A stretch of 64,000 nucleotides of DNA from Streptomyces sp. M41(2017) (GCF_002078175.1 NZ_MWFK01000002.1:310001-374000); one strand, 5' to 3'. Counted from the stretch's first letter, positions 36,083-44,532 are shown. Program-made: numbers and translations. The notes: generated by a model from the sequence alone, not told the origin.

Positions 36083-37294
36083 TCAGCCTTTGCCCGAGCC
36101 GGTGGTGAGTCCGTCGGGGAACGGGTGGTTCGCACTGATGAAGGACTGGATGGCGGTCGCGGCGGCGCCGCGTGCCCACTGCTCGAAGGGCAGCGGGCGG
36201 GTGTGCACCTCGCACCGTGCGGCGGATCCGAAGGCCGCCGCGGTGAAGGCGTCGCGGATCTGGTCGGCGAACAGGTCGTAGGCGGCGAGGCCCTCGCCGG
36301 AGATGATCACGCGGGCGGGGCCGAGCAGGTTGGCGACGGTGGCGATGCCCTTGCCGATCGCGTCCCCCGCCGCCGCGTAGACGGCTCGGATTCTGTCGTC
36401 GCCCCCGTGGGCGAGGTCGATGGCTTGCGCGATGTCGGTGACGTCCGTGCCGGTGACCTCCCGTACACGGGCGAGGATCGCGCCGTCCGCCGCGATCGCC
36501 TCCACGCAACCGCGGTTGCCGCAGTGGCAGAGCGGGCCGTTCGGGTCGACGGTGACGTGGCCGATCTCGCCGGCGACGCCGTGCGCGCCGGCGACGACCC
36601 TGCCGTGCACCACGAGACCGCAGCCGATGCCGGCGCCCACCGTGACGACGGCGAAGTCCGAGAGTCCGGCGCCGCCGCCGAACCACTGCTCGGCGACGGT
36701 GAGGGCACGCACGTCGTTGTCCACCGTGACCGGCAGGCCGCAGGCCAGGAAGGCGCGTTCGGCGAGCGGAACGTCGTGCCAGTCCAGGAAGGGCGAGTAG
36801 CGCACGGTTCCCTCGCCGCGGTCCACGTCTCCGGACACGGCGATCCCGAGTCCGAGGACGGGTACGCCGAACTCCTCGGCCTCCGCCAGCAGTTCGTGCA
36901 CCAGGGCCGCCGCCGCGTCGAGGACGTGCTCCGGCGCGCGACCGTCGAGCGGCAGACGCCGGTGGGCCCTGACCCGGCAGCACAGGTTGGCCAGGACGCC
37001 GATGACCTCGTCGCCGGTGAACTTCAGACCGGCGAAGAAGGCGCGTCCGCCGTCCACCCGCAGCAGGTTGGCGGGCCGGCCGAGCGCCGGGGGCGCCTCC
37101 GCGTTGGCGTCCTCCAGGAGGTAGCCGGCTTCCAGCAGGGGCCGGACCGCCTTGGTGACGGCGGCCGGCGACAGGCCGGAACGCCCGGCCGCCTCCAGCC
37201 GGGTGAGGGGGCCGTGCACGAGAACCGTGGTGAAGACCTGGGCGGCGGCCGGCGTGTTGGCCGGGAACGTCTCCACAGCGGTGGGCGACTGCAT
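36083..37294 (-). CDS. ROK-family transcriptional regulator
   Basis: 403 residues. The ATG at 37294 lies directly at the predicted transcription start (see promoter), so translation is leaderless; a start further up at 37330 would lie inside the promoter. A MarR-like helix-turn-helix is at residues 20-60 (LTRLEAAGRSGLSPAAVTKA). The ROK sugar-kinase-like domain follows, with VDNDVRALTVAEQWFGGGAG and the zinc motif CHCGNRGCVEAIA (CxCGxxGCxE). It binds a sugar or sugar-phosphate as effector. It heads the GH27/GH95/SGNH operon and is divergent from GH36, so it probably controls both, likely as a repressor relieved by a galactoside-derived sugar. Confidence 0.9.
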   Translation of the reverse strand: MQSPTAVETFPANTPAAAQVFTTVLVHGPLTRLEAAGRSGLSPAAVTKAVRPLLEAGYLLEDANAEAPPALGRPANLLRVDGGRAFFAGLKFTGDEVIGVLANLCCRVRAHRRLPLDGRAPEHVLDAAAALVHELLAEAEEFGVPVLGLGIAVSGDVDRGEGTVRYSPFLDWHDVPLAERAFLACGLPVTVDNDVRALTVAEQWFGGGAGLSDFAVVTVGAGIGCGLVVHGRVVAGAHGVAGEIGHVTVDPNGPLCHCGNRGCVEAIAADGAILARVREVTGTDVTDIAQAIDLAHGGDDRIRAVYAAAGDAIGKGIATVANLLGPARVIISGEGLAAYDLFADQIRDAFTAAAFGSAARCEVHTRPLPFEQWARGAAATAIQSFISANHPFPDGLTTGSGKG

Positions 37295-37301
37295 GGCCGG
37301 G

Positions 37302-37330
37302 AACCTATGACTGTTAATTTCCGCTGTCAA
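37302..37330 (-). promoter_or_regulatory. Promoter of the ROK operon, TTGACA-17-TAGGTT, leaderless
   Basis: On the minus strand TTGACA (37325-37330) and TAGGTT (37302-37307) are 17 bases apart, a near-consensus vegetative promoter. The -10 ends 7 bases before the ATG at 37294, so the mRNA should start at or next to the codon. No ribosome site is present, in agreement. Confidence 0.65.
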
Positions 37331-37405
37331 TGAAAGAAGTCAGATCCGTTGGACGCCGCCGGTGAACGGCCCTTCCGGCTTCATATCTCCTCTCTGCAGC
37401 GGGGG

Positions 37406-37435
37406 TTGACAGCCAATCCAAGGAGGCGCTTGGCT
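37406..37435. promoter_or_regulatory. Inverted repeat at a TTGACA box upstream of GH36, candidate ROK operator
   Basis: TTGACA (37406-37411) is followed by CCAAG (37418-37422) and CTTGG (37429-37433), with AGCCAA and TTGGCT as a wider pair. The palindrome overlaps the space where a -10 or spacer would sit, and both divergent units use a TTGACA box. A ROK protein bound here could shut GH36 and perhaps the divergent operon. No good -10 is seen for GH36. Confidence 0.45.
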
Positions 37436-37472
37436 TCGGGGCGCGTTAGCCATCTTCTGGATCGTGAGGCCC

Positions 37473-39605
37473 ATGCCGTCGCTCATCTCCCAGTCCCCGG
37501 CCACCGGCGTCTGGCTGCTGACCACTCCGCGCACGTCGTACGCCGTGCGGATCGACGAGACCGGATCTCCCTGCCATGTGGCCTGGGGCCCACGTCTCAG
37601 CAGCGAAGAGGCGGACGCACTGGTCGAGCCGGCCAAGGAACCGCCCAGCAGTTTCGAGGGCCGGCCCACGGTGGGTGAGGAGCTGCCCGTCGACGGAGGA
37701 ACCCGGTACGGGCCGCCGTCCCTGCAGCTCCGCTACGCCGACGGCTCACGCGGCTTCGCCTGGCTGCCGACGGAACACCAGCTCACGCAGGAGGGCACCA
37801 CCGCCGAACTCGTCCTCGGCTTCCGTGACCGCCTCCATCCGGTGCACGTCGCGCTGCACTACCGGGTGCGCGCCGACACGGACGTGATCGAGCGGTGGAC
37901 CGTGGTGCGCAACGCCGGTGACAGCCCCGTGGAGTTGCTGCGCGCCGACTCGGCGGCGTGGACCCTGCCGCCGCTCGCGGACTATCGCCTCAGCCACGTC
38001 ACCGGGCAGTGGTCCGCCGAGACCCAACTGCGTCGGGAACCGGCGCCGTACGGCGAAACGGTGCTGACCAGTCGACGCGGGATCACCAGCCACCACGCCA
38101 ACCCCTGGGCCATGCTCGACGACGGAACAGCCGCCGAGGACCACGGACGGGTGTGGAGCACGGTCCTCGCGTGGAGCGGGAGCTGGCGACTGACTGTGCA
38201 GCGCACCCCAGACGGGCGCGCCGGCCTGACCGGCGGCGCGGGACACGACGGCACGCGCGTGCCGCTCGGCCCGGGCGAAGAGTACACGACGCCCGTCCTC
38301 GCGGGCCTGTGCAGCGACGGCGGGTTCGGGACCACGAGCCGCGCCTGGCACGCCTACCTGCGCACCCACGTCCTCCGACACGCGGACGAGACCGCTCCCG
38401 TGCTCTACAACTCGTGGGAGGCCACGGGCTTCGACGTCACCGAGGCCGGCCAACTCGCCCTGGCCGAACGCGCGGCCCGGCTCGGCGTCGAGCTGTACGT
38501 CGTGGACGACGGCTGGTTCGGCGCACGGCGCAGCGACCGGGCCGGACTCGGCGACTGGACACCGGCGCCGGACCGCTTTCCGGCGGGGCTCGGCCCGTTG
38601 GCGCGCGTCGTCCACGACCTCGGCATGCGCTTCGGCGTCTGGGTGGAACCGGAGATGGTCAACCCCGACAGCGACCTGTACCGCGCCCACCCCGACTGGG
38701 TACTTCACGTGCCCGGCCGCGCCCGTACGGAGATGCGCAATCAACTCGTCCTCAACTTCGCCCGGCAGGACGTGGCCGACTGGGCGTACCACTGGCTGAC
38801 GCGCCTGGTCGCCGACAACGACCTCGACTTCCTCAAGTGGGACATGAACCGCGCCTTCGGCGAAGCCGGCTGGCCGGACGAACCCGACGGCGACGACCGC
38901 CTCTGGACCCGGTACGTCACCCGTCTCTACGACGTCCTCGACCGACTCCGTGCCGACCACCCGGGACTCCGCATCGAGGCGTGCGGAGGAGGCGGGGGCC
39001 GCGTGGATCCGGGGATCCTCGCACGCACCGACCAGGCCTGGACCTCCGACAACACCGACGCGGTGGACCGGCTGGCCATCCAGCACGGGTTCGGCCAGGT
39101 GTACCCGGCCCGGGTGATGTCCGCCTGGGTGACCGACGTCCCGAACCAACTCACCGGGCTGTCGGTCCCCCTCCGGTTCCGCTTCCATGTCGCCTGGGCC
39201 GGGCTGCTCGGCATCGGCGGCGACCTGACCCACTGGCCGGAGGAGGACCTGGCCGAGGCCGCCGGGCTCGTTGCGGCGTACAAGGAGGTACGGCATCTGG
39301 TCCAGCGGGGACGCCAGTACCGGCTCGGTGAACCCCTCAGCGAAGCCGTCTCGGCCGTGCAGTATCTCGCCGAGGACGCCGGGGAACTCCTGCTGCTCGC
39401 CTACCGGCGCAGCCCCCGCCACGGCTCCCCCCGACCGCCCGTCCGACTGCGCGGCCTGCCGCCGGGCACCCGCTACCGGGACGTCTCGTCCGGCGCGGTG
39501 CACCACGCGACCGTCCTCACCGAGTACGGGCTGGACGTCGACCTGCCGAGCGGCGAGTGGGCCAGCGCCGCGCTGCATCTGGTCCTGGTGCCGGACGGAG
39601 GATGA
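37473..39605 (+). CDS. GH36 alpha-galactosidase, probably cytosolic
   Basis: 710 residues from the ATG at 37473 (an in-frame GTG at 37464 is possible). No signal peptide. The N-terminal beta-supersandwich is followed by the barrel with YVVDDGWFGARR, WVEPEMVNPDSDLYRAHPDW, DFLKWDMNR (nucleophile Asp), EACGGGGGRVDPG and SDNTDAVDRL (acid/base Asp). The length is normal for the GH36 group with about 700-730 residues. It hydrolyses raffinose-family or melibiose-type oligosaccharides inside the cell, complementing the secreted GH27. It is divergent from the ROK-led operon and likely under the same repressor. Confidence 0.9.
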   Translation: MPSLISQSPATGVWLLTTPRTSYAVRIDETGSPCHVAWGPRLSSEEADALVEPAKEPPSSFEGRPTVGEELPVDGGTRYGPPSLQLRYADGSRGFAWLPTEHQLTQEGTTAELVLGFRDRLHPVHVALHYRVRADTDVIERWTVVRNAGDSPVELLRADSAAWTLPPLADYRLSHVTGQWSAETQLRREPAPYGETVLTSRRGITSHHANPWAMLDDGTAAEDHGRVWSTVLAWSGSWRLTVQRTPDGRAGLTGGAGHDGTRVPLGPGEEYTTPVLAGLCSDGGFGTTSRAWHAYLRTHVLRHADETAPVLYNSWEATGFDVTEAGQLALAERAARLGVELYVVDDGWFGARRSDRAGLGDWTPAPDRFPAGLGPLARVVHDLGMRFGVWVEPEMVNPDSDLYRAHPDWVLHVPGRARTEMRNQLVLNFARQDVADWAYHWLTRLVADNDLDFLKWDMNRAFGEAGWPDEPDGDDRLWTRYVTRLYDVLDRLRADHPGLRIEACGGGGGRVDPGILARTDQAWTSDNTDAVDRLAIQHGFGQVYPARVMSAWVTDVPNQLTGLSVPLRFRFHVAWAGLLGIGGDLTHWPEEDLAEAAGLVAAYKEVRHLVQRGRQYRLGEPLSEAVSAVQYLAEDAGELLLLAYRRSPRHGSPRPPVRLRGLPPGTRYRDVSSGAVHHATVLTEYGLDVDLPSGEWASAALHLVLVPDGG

Positions 39606-39638
39606 CCCGGCGCGCACCCGGGCGGTCAGCCGGCTCGC

Positions 39639-39686
39639 GGTCAAGCGGGACAGTGGTCAGGCGGGACAGCGGTCAAGCGGGACAGC
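39639..39686. repeat. Three tandem copies of a 16-base unit
   Basis: GGTCAAGCGGGACAGT, GGTCAGGCGGGACAGC and GGTCAAGCGGGACAGC follow one another without gap in the space after GH36. Two substitutions separate the copies. This is a short tandem repeat, perhaps a spacer or attachment-like DNA; nothing else in the window repeats it. Confidence 0.8.
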
Positions 39687-39948
39687 GGGCCGGTTCGATG
39701 GACGCCCTCCCACAAGCCCTTCCGGCAACTGGCGGGCAGGTGAGGTCATTCGGAGTCCTGGTAGCCGGTGAGGCAGTCGACCGCGACACCACTCCTGACG
39801 GCTTATCAGGTGATCCGACCGCCGGTCAGAGCCGGGTGAGTGGAGTCAGTGGTGCCCGCGGGTGATCAGGGCGACGACAGCGTGCCTGCGGAGTTCGCCC
39901 GGGCTAGGAGTCGGGAGCTGGATGTCCGACTGAGAGGCCTGCCCGACC
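39687..39948. other. Upstream region of the ADP-ribosyltransferase gene
   Basis: No gene is seen. The last 20 bases hold GAGAGG about 11 bases before the ATG. No clear promoter box was recognised. Confidence 0.35.
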
Positions 39949-40662
39949 ATGTTCAAGACCGCGCTGCGGATCGCTTCCGCCGCTTCCCTTCTTGTCGCTT
40001 CACTGACGTTCGCCGCTTCCGCCGACGCCGCGACGGATCCCTTCCCGGGGACCCCGGAGCAGATCCGTGACACCGGGCCGTGCGGCCCGACGGGTGGCTA
40101 CCGGTCCTCCGAGTGGTCCCAGACGACGACGAACCGCGGTCTGCGCTCGCAGGTCGACGTGGCCGCGCTGCGTGAGGGCTGGTACTGGCGCCACGACGTG
40201 AACACCCTGTGGCGCGGCGACACCCGGCCGGACCCGCAGGCGATCTTCCGCAGCGGCTTCACGCCTCTCGGCACGGACCTGACGCCGTTGGCGAAGTGGA
40301 TCATCGGCGGAGGCGGGCAGAACTCGGCGCACCTCAGCACGACGTGCGACCGGTGGGTGGCCCAGGGCTTCGCCACCGGAGGCGGCAAGGACGGCTGGGT
40401 CTACGCGATCCAGGCACCGGGCGGGATCGACGTGAACGCCACGGCCCGGATGACGGGCATCCAGTCGCAGTACCTGTGGAACAAGGAGATCGACTTCCCC
40501 GGCGGGGTGCAGGGCAGGTACATCGAGGGCGCGTGCCAGTACCACTGGGCCGGCCAGGACCCCGAGACGAACGCGAACATCTACAAGAACCTGGGCTGCG
40601 TCACGAACAAGGACTTCCGCCCCGCGGACAACCGCCGAGCGGCCCGGGTGTCGTCCCACTGA
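39949..40662 (+). CDS. Secreted scabin/pierisin-like mono-ADP-ribosyltransferase
   Basis: 237 residues from ATG. A signal peptide ends near ASADAATDP (cleavage about residue 28). The rest looks like a pierisin/scabin-type ART: WRGDTRPDPQAIFRSGF is the Arg motif with the following helix, NSAHLSTTCDRW is the Ser-Thr-Thr (STS-like) strand, WVYAIQAPGGIDVNATAR is the next strand, and EIDFPGGVQGRYIEGAC is the segment that carries the catalytic Glu. Scabin-type enzymes have Gln-x-Glu there; here it appears to be Asn-Lys-Glu, so activity or base choice may differ. Such enzymes transfer ADP-ribose from NAD+ to DNA or protein. No immunity gene is adjacent. It follows the GH36 gene at 343 bases. Confidence 0.65.
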   Translation: MFKTALRIASAASLLVASLTFAASADAATDPFPGTPEQIRDTGPCGPTGGYRSSEWSQTTTNRGLRSQVDVAALREGWYWRHDVNTLWRGDTRPDPQAIFRSGFTPLGTDLTPLAKWIIGGGGQNSAHLSTTCDRWVAQGFATGGGKDGWVYAIQAPGGIDVNATARMTGIQSQYLWNKEIDFPGGVQGRYIEGACQYHWAGQDPETNANIYKNLGCVTNKDFRPADNRRAARVSSH

Positions 40663-40758
40663 CGTCCGGAGGAGTTCACGGGCGGGGCAGAACCCGGCAT
40701 GCCGGTCGGGTCGGGTCCCGCCTGTGAACCTCGAACGGCGGTTCCCAGGCGCTTCTTG

Positions 40759-40804
40759 TGGGGGCTTGGTTCATGTCGCTCGACGGCATGAACCAGGCCC
40801 CCCA
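40759..40804. terminator. Large hairpin after the ADP-ribosyltransferase gene
   Basis: TGGGGGCTTGGTTCATG and CATGAACCAGGCCCCCCA form a nearly perfect 17-base stem around an 11-base loop. It lies 97 bases after the ART stop and before the convergent GH92 stop, so it may end transcription from the left. It could also be a decayed insertion-element end. Confidence 0.5.
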
Positions 40805-40880
40805 TCCGTGTGTTCAGAGCGCGTACTCCGAGCTGATTGCAACGGCCGATCGGCGGCCGGCCGGTGGACCGGGGTCGCCT

Positions 40881-40922
40881 GTGCCCGTGTGTCCCGGCCA
40901 GGTGGTCAGGACACACGGGCAC
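40881..40922. terminator. Perfect 14-base hairpin after the GH92 gene
   Basis: GTGCCCGTGTGTCC and GGACACACGGGCAC are exact complements around a 14-base loop. It lies 50 bases beyond the GH92 stop on the minus strand and is the likely terminator of that gene; it can also act from the other side. Confidence 0.65.
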
Positions 40923-40971
40923 GCGACGGGCGGAACCCGTGCGACAGGGATTCGCCACCGGTGCCGACGGC

Positions 40972-43746
40972 TCAGGTCGGCAGCTTCCAGTTCTGCGCGC
41001 CCGATCCGTTGCAGGTGTAGAGCTGGAGTTGAGTGCCGTTGGTCGTGCTGGAGTTGGGATCGTCCAGGCACAGCTTGGACTGAGGGTTGACGAGCGAGCC
41101 GTTGGTTCCCGCGGTCCATTGCTGGGCTCCGCTGCCGTTGCACGTCCACAACTGGATCAGGGTGCCGTTGGTGGTCCCGCTGTGGTCGGCGTCCAGGCAT
41201 TTGCCCAGGGTCCGGATCGATCCGTCGCCGGCGACGATCCAGTCCTGCGCGTAGGTGCTGTTGCAACCCCAGATCTGCACGTGGGTGCCGTCGGTGGTGG
41301 AGGAACTCGCGTCGTCCACGCAGAGGTTCGCCGCCACCCCCGAGGTGATGGGCCCGATACGGGGCGAGGCCGGTGCCGCGGTGTCACCCGCGTAGGAGGG
41401 CGGCGCCGCGGAAGCGGCCGCCGCCCAGGAGGTGTTGGCGCTGGTGCCGAGGGTGTAGTTCAGCGTGCCTCCGGCCGTGATCGCGGTGGTGGGGGCGAAG
41501 GCGTTGTTCCACGCGGTGCCGTTCCACGTCGCGGACTGCACAAAGGGGGCGTTGTCCGCGGCGCCGTTGCCGTTGATCGTCAGCGTCTTGCCGGACGGAA
41601 GGGTGACCACGGCCTGGGTGAACAGGGGTGAGCCCAGGGCGAGGTCGGAGGTACCCGGGGTCTCCGGGAACATGCCGAGGGCGGACCACACGTACCAGGC
41701 GCTCATCGCGCCGAGGTCATCGTTGCCGTCGGCCAGTCCGGCGGGGGTGTTGGCCCAGATCTGGTCCTGGATCGCCCGTACGGTGCCCTGCGTCTTGTAC
41801 GGCTGCCCGGTGTAGTCGTACTCCCAGGGCAGTTCGATGCTGGGCTCGTTGCCGACCCATGCGTAGCCCTTGTCACCGGTGTAGCTGCGCAGCACGGTGT
41901 CCAGGTAGTGGTTCATCGCCGTGTTGCCGCCCTTGGCATGCGCCAGACCGGCCACGTTGAACGGAACCATCCCGGTGTAGATCCAGGAGTCCGCCTCGAC
42001 CATGTCGGTGCCGCTGGTGGGGTCGAAGCCGCCGGTCCAGGAGCCGCCGGCGTTACGGGGTTCGACGAAGCCGGAGGCGGGGTTGAGTACGTTGCGCCAG
42101 CCTTGCGCGCGGTTGGCGTAGGCCTTCTGGTGGCCGGTGTCGCCGAGGGCTCCGGCCAGTGCGGAGAGGGCGAAGTCGGCGGTGTTGTACTCCAGCGTCG
42201 TGGCGACCGGTCCGTAGAAGTTGCAGCAGCCGTAGGTGCCGTCGTGCGGCATGTATCCGGGCGAGTCGAGGTAGTTGAGCCCCGGCCGGTCGTTGTTGGC
42301 CGTACTCGCCTGTTTGATCATGTCGGCGAGGGCGGTCGTGGTGTCGAAGTCCTTGGCGCCGAAGGCGTAGTAGTCGGCGATGATGGCGTCCGCCGGGTCG
42401 CCCACCATGACGTAGGACTCGCCGTTGTTCTCCGACCACTTGGGGAAGACTCCGGTCTGGGCGTAGTCGTCGACCATCGACTGCGCCGTGTCCGAGGCGG
42501 CTTGTGGCGCGACGAGTGCTTCGAGCTGGGCCTGCGAGCGGTAGATGTCCCAGCCCGAGTAGTTGGCGTACGCGGCTTTGTGCCCGGTGTCCACGGTGTG
42601 GGTCCTGCCGTCGAACCCGTAGTACTGGCCGTTGGTGTCGCTGATGACGTTCGGATGCAGCAGCGAATGGTAGAGCGCGGTGTAGAAGCTCTGCTGCTGC
42701 GCGGCCGTCCCGCCGGCGATCTGGATCTTGCCGAGTGCGCTGTTCCAGGCGTTCTGGGCGGCGGTGCGGGTCGCGTTGAAGTCCCAACCGGAGTTCTCCG
42801 CGGCCCGGTTGGCGCTCGCGTTGGCGACGGAGACGTAGGAGATGCCGACCTTGGCCTGCACCACCGGGTTGTTGGTGGTGTTGAAGGTGACGTATCCGTT
42901 CGACGCCGCGGCGGTCGGGGTCGCGTCGTCCTTGGCCGCCTTCGGAGCCGCCGCGTTCGGGATCTTGCCGTGGAGCACCGGCTTGTTGGGCTTCTCGGCG
43001 GCGTTCTTCGACGCCGTGGCAGGCTTCGACGGGGTGGGGGCCGGCGTCTTCGCGATCGAGGTGCCCTGCGAGGCGAACGGCTGGTCGAAGACCATGTCGA
43101 AGTAGACGCTGTAGGTGTTGCCCGCGCCGCAGAAGTGGCCGCTGGTGACCTGCCCGCTCACCTCCGTGCTCGAAACCTTGGTGAACTGCGTCGAGGAGGC
43201 GCCGTTCTGGCTTCCGGTGAGCTTGAAGATCAGGTTGGCCTGACTGCTCGCCGGGAACGTGAAGCGTGCCATGCCGCTGCGGGTCGTGGTGGTCAGCTCC
43301 GTGGTCACCTGGTTGTTGAGGGCGACCTTGTACGAGCCTGCCGAAGCCGTCTCGTTGGCGTGCGAGAAGGCGTCCGTCGCACCGGTGTTGACCGTGCCCA
43401 CCGTCGGCAGCACCGGTATGTCTCCGGCCGCTCCGCAGCCGGGTCCGGCGATGTGGGTGAGACTGAAGCCGGTGATCGACGAGTCGTTGTACTCGTACCC
43501 GCCGCCGGGGGGCCGCGAGGGCGTGTCCGGACTCCACTGGACCATGCCGAACGGGACGTCGGCGCCGGGGAAGTCGTTGGCCTGGTTCGACGTGCCGATG
43601 AACGGGTTGACCACCGTGGCCGGTGAGGTGACGAGCGCGGCTTTCTCGGCCGCCGCCGCGGGGGCGCACAGCCCGGCACCGGCCAGTGCCGCAGTGGCGA
43701 GCAGAACGGTCAATCTGGTGCCGCGGGATCTCAACCGCCGTGTCAT
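40972..43746 (-). CDS. Secreted GH92 alpha-mannosidase with C-terminal ricin-type lectin (CBM13)
   Basis: 924 residues. The ATG at 43746 is used; the GTG just before it (43749) is 7 bases from AGGAG and may be the true start. The signal peptide is LTVLLATAALAGAGLCAPAAA. GH92 hallmarks are NPFIGTSNQANDFPGADVPF, GFSLTHIAGPGCGAAGD and WDIYRSQAQLEAL, with the calcium-dependent inverting core over about 740 residues. A ricin-B-like lectin makes up the last 120 residues with three QxW-type repeats (CVDDASSSTTDGTHVQIWGC and two others). It cleaves alpha-1,2 or related mannose linkages in N-glycans or yeast mannan. Two LacI-type operators lie upstream. Confidence 0.9.
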   Translation of the reverse strand: MTRRLRSRGTRLTVLLATAALAGAGLCAPAAAAEKAALVTSPATVVNPFIGTSNQANDFPGADVPFGMVQWSPDTPSRPPGGGYEYNDSSITGFSLTHIAGPGCGAAGDIPVLPTVGTVNTGATDAFSHANETASAGSYKVALNNQVTTELTTTTRSGMARFTFPASSQANLIFKLTGSQNGASSTQFTKVSSTEVSGQVTSGHFCGAGNTYSVYFDMVFDQPFASQGTSIAKTPAPTPSKPATASKNAAEKPNKPVLHGKIPNAAAPKAAKDDATPTAAASNGYVTFNTTNNPVVQAKVGISYVSVANASANRAAENSGWDFNATRTAAQNAWNSALGKIQIAGGTAAQQQSFYTALYHSLLHPNVISDTNGQYYGFDGRTHTVDTGHKAAYANYSGWDIYRSQAQLEALVAPQAASDTAQSMVDDYAQTGVFPKWSENNGESYVMVGDPADAIIADYYAFGAKDFDTTTALADMIKQASTANNDRPGLNYLDSPGYMPHDGTYGCCNFYGPVATTLEYNTADFALSALAGALGDTGHQKAYANRAQGWRNVLNPASGFVEPRNAGGSWTGGFDPTSGTDMVEADSWIYTGMVPFNVAGLAHAKGGNTAMNHYLDTVLRSYTGDKGYAWVGNEPSIELPWEYDYTGQPYKTQGTVRAIQDQIWANTPAGLADGNDDLGAMSAWYVWSALGMFPETPGTSDLALGSPLFTQAVVTLPSGKTLTINGNGAADNAPFVQSATWNGTAWNNAFAPTTAITAGGTLNYTLGTSANTSWAAAASAAPPSYAGDTAAPASPRIGPITSGVAANLCVDDASSSTTDGTHVQIWGCNSTYAQDWIVAGDGSIRTLGKCLDADHSGTTNGTLIQLWTCNGSGAQQWTAGTNGSLVNPQSKLCLDDPNSSTTNGTQLQLYTCNGSGAQNWKLPT

Positions 43747-43781
43747 CACGGGGTTTCTCCTCTGGTCGGGAGCGGAAGCTT

Positions 43782-43793
43782 GACAACGTTGTC
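43782..43793. promoter_or_regulatory. LacI-type operator 1 of GH92
   Basis: GACAACGTTGTC is a perfect 12-base palindrome with CG at its centre, the form bound by LacI-family repressors. It stands 36 bases upstream of the GH92 ATG. Confidence 0.7.
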
Positions 43794-43830
43794 GCACACG
43801 AGAGCTGACACCTGATGGAGAACCGAAATT

Positions 43831-43842
43831 GACAACGTTGTC
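43831..43842. promoter_or_regulatory. LacI-type operator 2 of GH92
   Basis: A second identical GACAACGTTGTC, 49 bases from the first (centre to centre). Flanks are also shared: TTGACAACGTTGTCGC occurs at the second site and TTGACAACGTTGTCGC at the first. The spacing would allow two repressor dimers and perhaps a small loop. Confidence 0.7.
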
Positions 43843-44095
43843 GCGCACTCACATGAGGCGCCCAGCGATCCGAACGCCTTGAGGGGCCCCCGAAGTTGTG
43901 GACCTGGGGGCACGGACGAGAACTCCCGGCGAAGCTAGCTACAGGGCAGGGGCATGTCAACGCATAGCGCAACGACTTGGCATTCCTTGAACCTTGGGCC
44001 GTGAGACTCGCCGGGGGCCCCGGAGCGTCCGGCCGCCCCATGGCTTACTGCGCCGCCGCCCTCGACACGGCACTGCGGCGATGCGGGAGCGACGG

Positions 44096-44136
44096 GAATA
44101 CAACAAGCCCCGCCTCCAGTGTTCTGGAGACGGGGC
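44096..44136 (-). terminator. Intrinsic terminator after the tRNA-Gly-like gene
   Basis: GCCCCGCCTCCAG and CTGGAGACGGGGC form a 13-base stem with one mismatch around TGTT. On the minus strand it is followed by TTGTTGTATT, a T-rich run. It lies 7 bases beyond the tRNA 3' end, so it ends that transcript. Confidence 0.7.
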
Positions 44137-44142
44137 CGTGAG

Positions 44143-44212
44143 AGCGCCGGGCAGGCCTTGCACCTGCATCTCCCCGCAGGAAGCGGGACGTCTTTCCTTG
44201 GACCACCAACGC
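44143..44212 (-). tRNA. Atypical tRNA-Gly (anticodon TCC)
   Basis: A 70-base cloverleaf can be drawn on the minus strand. Acceptor GCGTTGG pairs with CCGGCGC (two G-T pairs). The D-stem has only three pairs (GTC/GAC). The anticodon stem TCCCG/CGGGG closes the loop CTTCCTG, which gives anticodon TCC after the conserved T33. The variable loop is 4 bases. The T-stem GCAGG/CCTGC is intact but its loop TGCAAGG lacks the usual TTC. No CCA is encoded. The structure plus its own terminator support a real gene, but the T-loop makes it unusual. It may be specialised or decaying. Confidence 0.55.
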
Positions 44213-44532
44213 GCGTCGCTCCTACCCGAGTTCGGGCGGACCGCTCAAGATCGATGCTAGCGCACCGAGGGGGACCCGTTCAAACTCGCGTGCGACGCGG
44301 TGTCCGGAGCCGCCGCTCCCCCAACACCCGTCCGCGGCAGGGCAAGCGGATTGCTTCGCCCGGCCGGTCCGCGGGCACCGCGAGGGCGCCCGCCGCCCCG
44401 GCGCGCGAGAACACGCCGGGGCGGCGGACAGGCGGACACCGCGACGACAGCGCGGCTGGTACGTGCCGCATCGACTGTTCCGGTGGGTCGTGGTCGGCGG
44501 CGTCGAACCCACCGTCCCGCCCGCAGTGGCCG

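Noticed and set aside
37295..37330. Upstream start of the ROK protein at 37330
   Set aside because: It would place the start codon inside the -35 box; the predicted transcript starts at 37294.
39639..39686. CRISPR array
   Set aside because: The three 16-base units have no spacers between them and no cas gene is present in the window.
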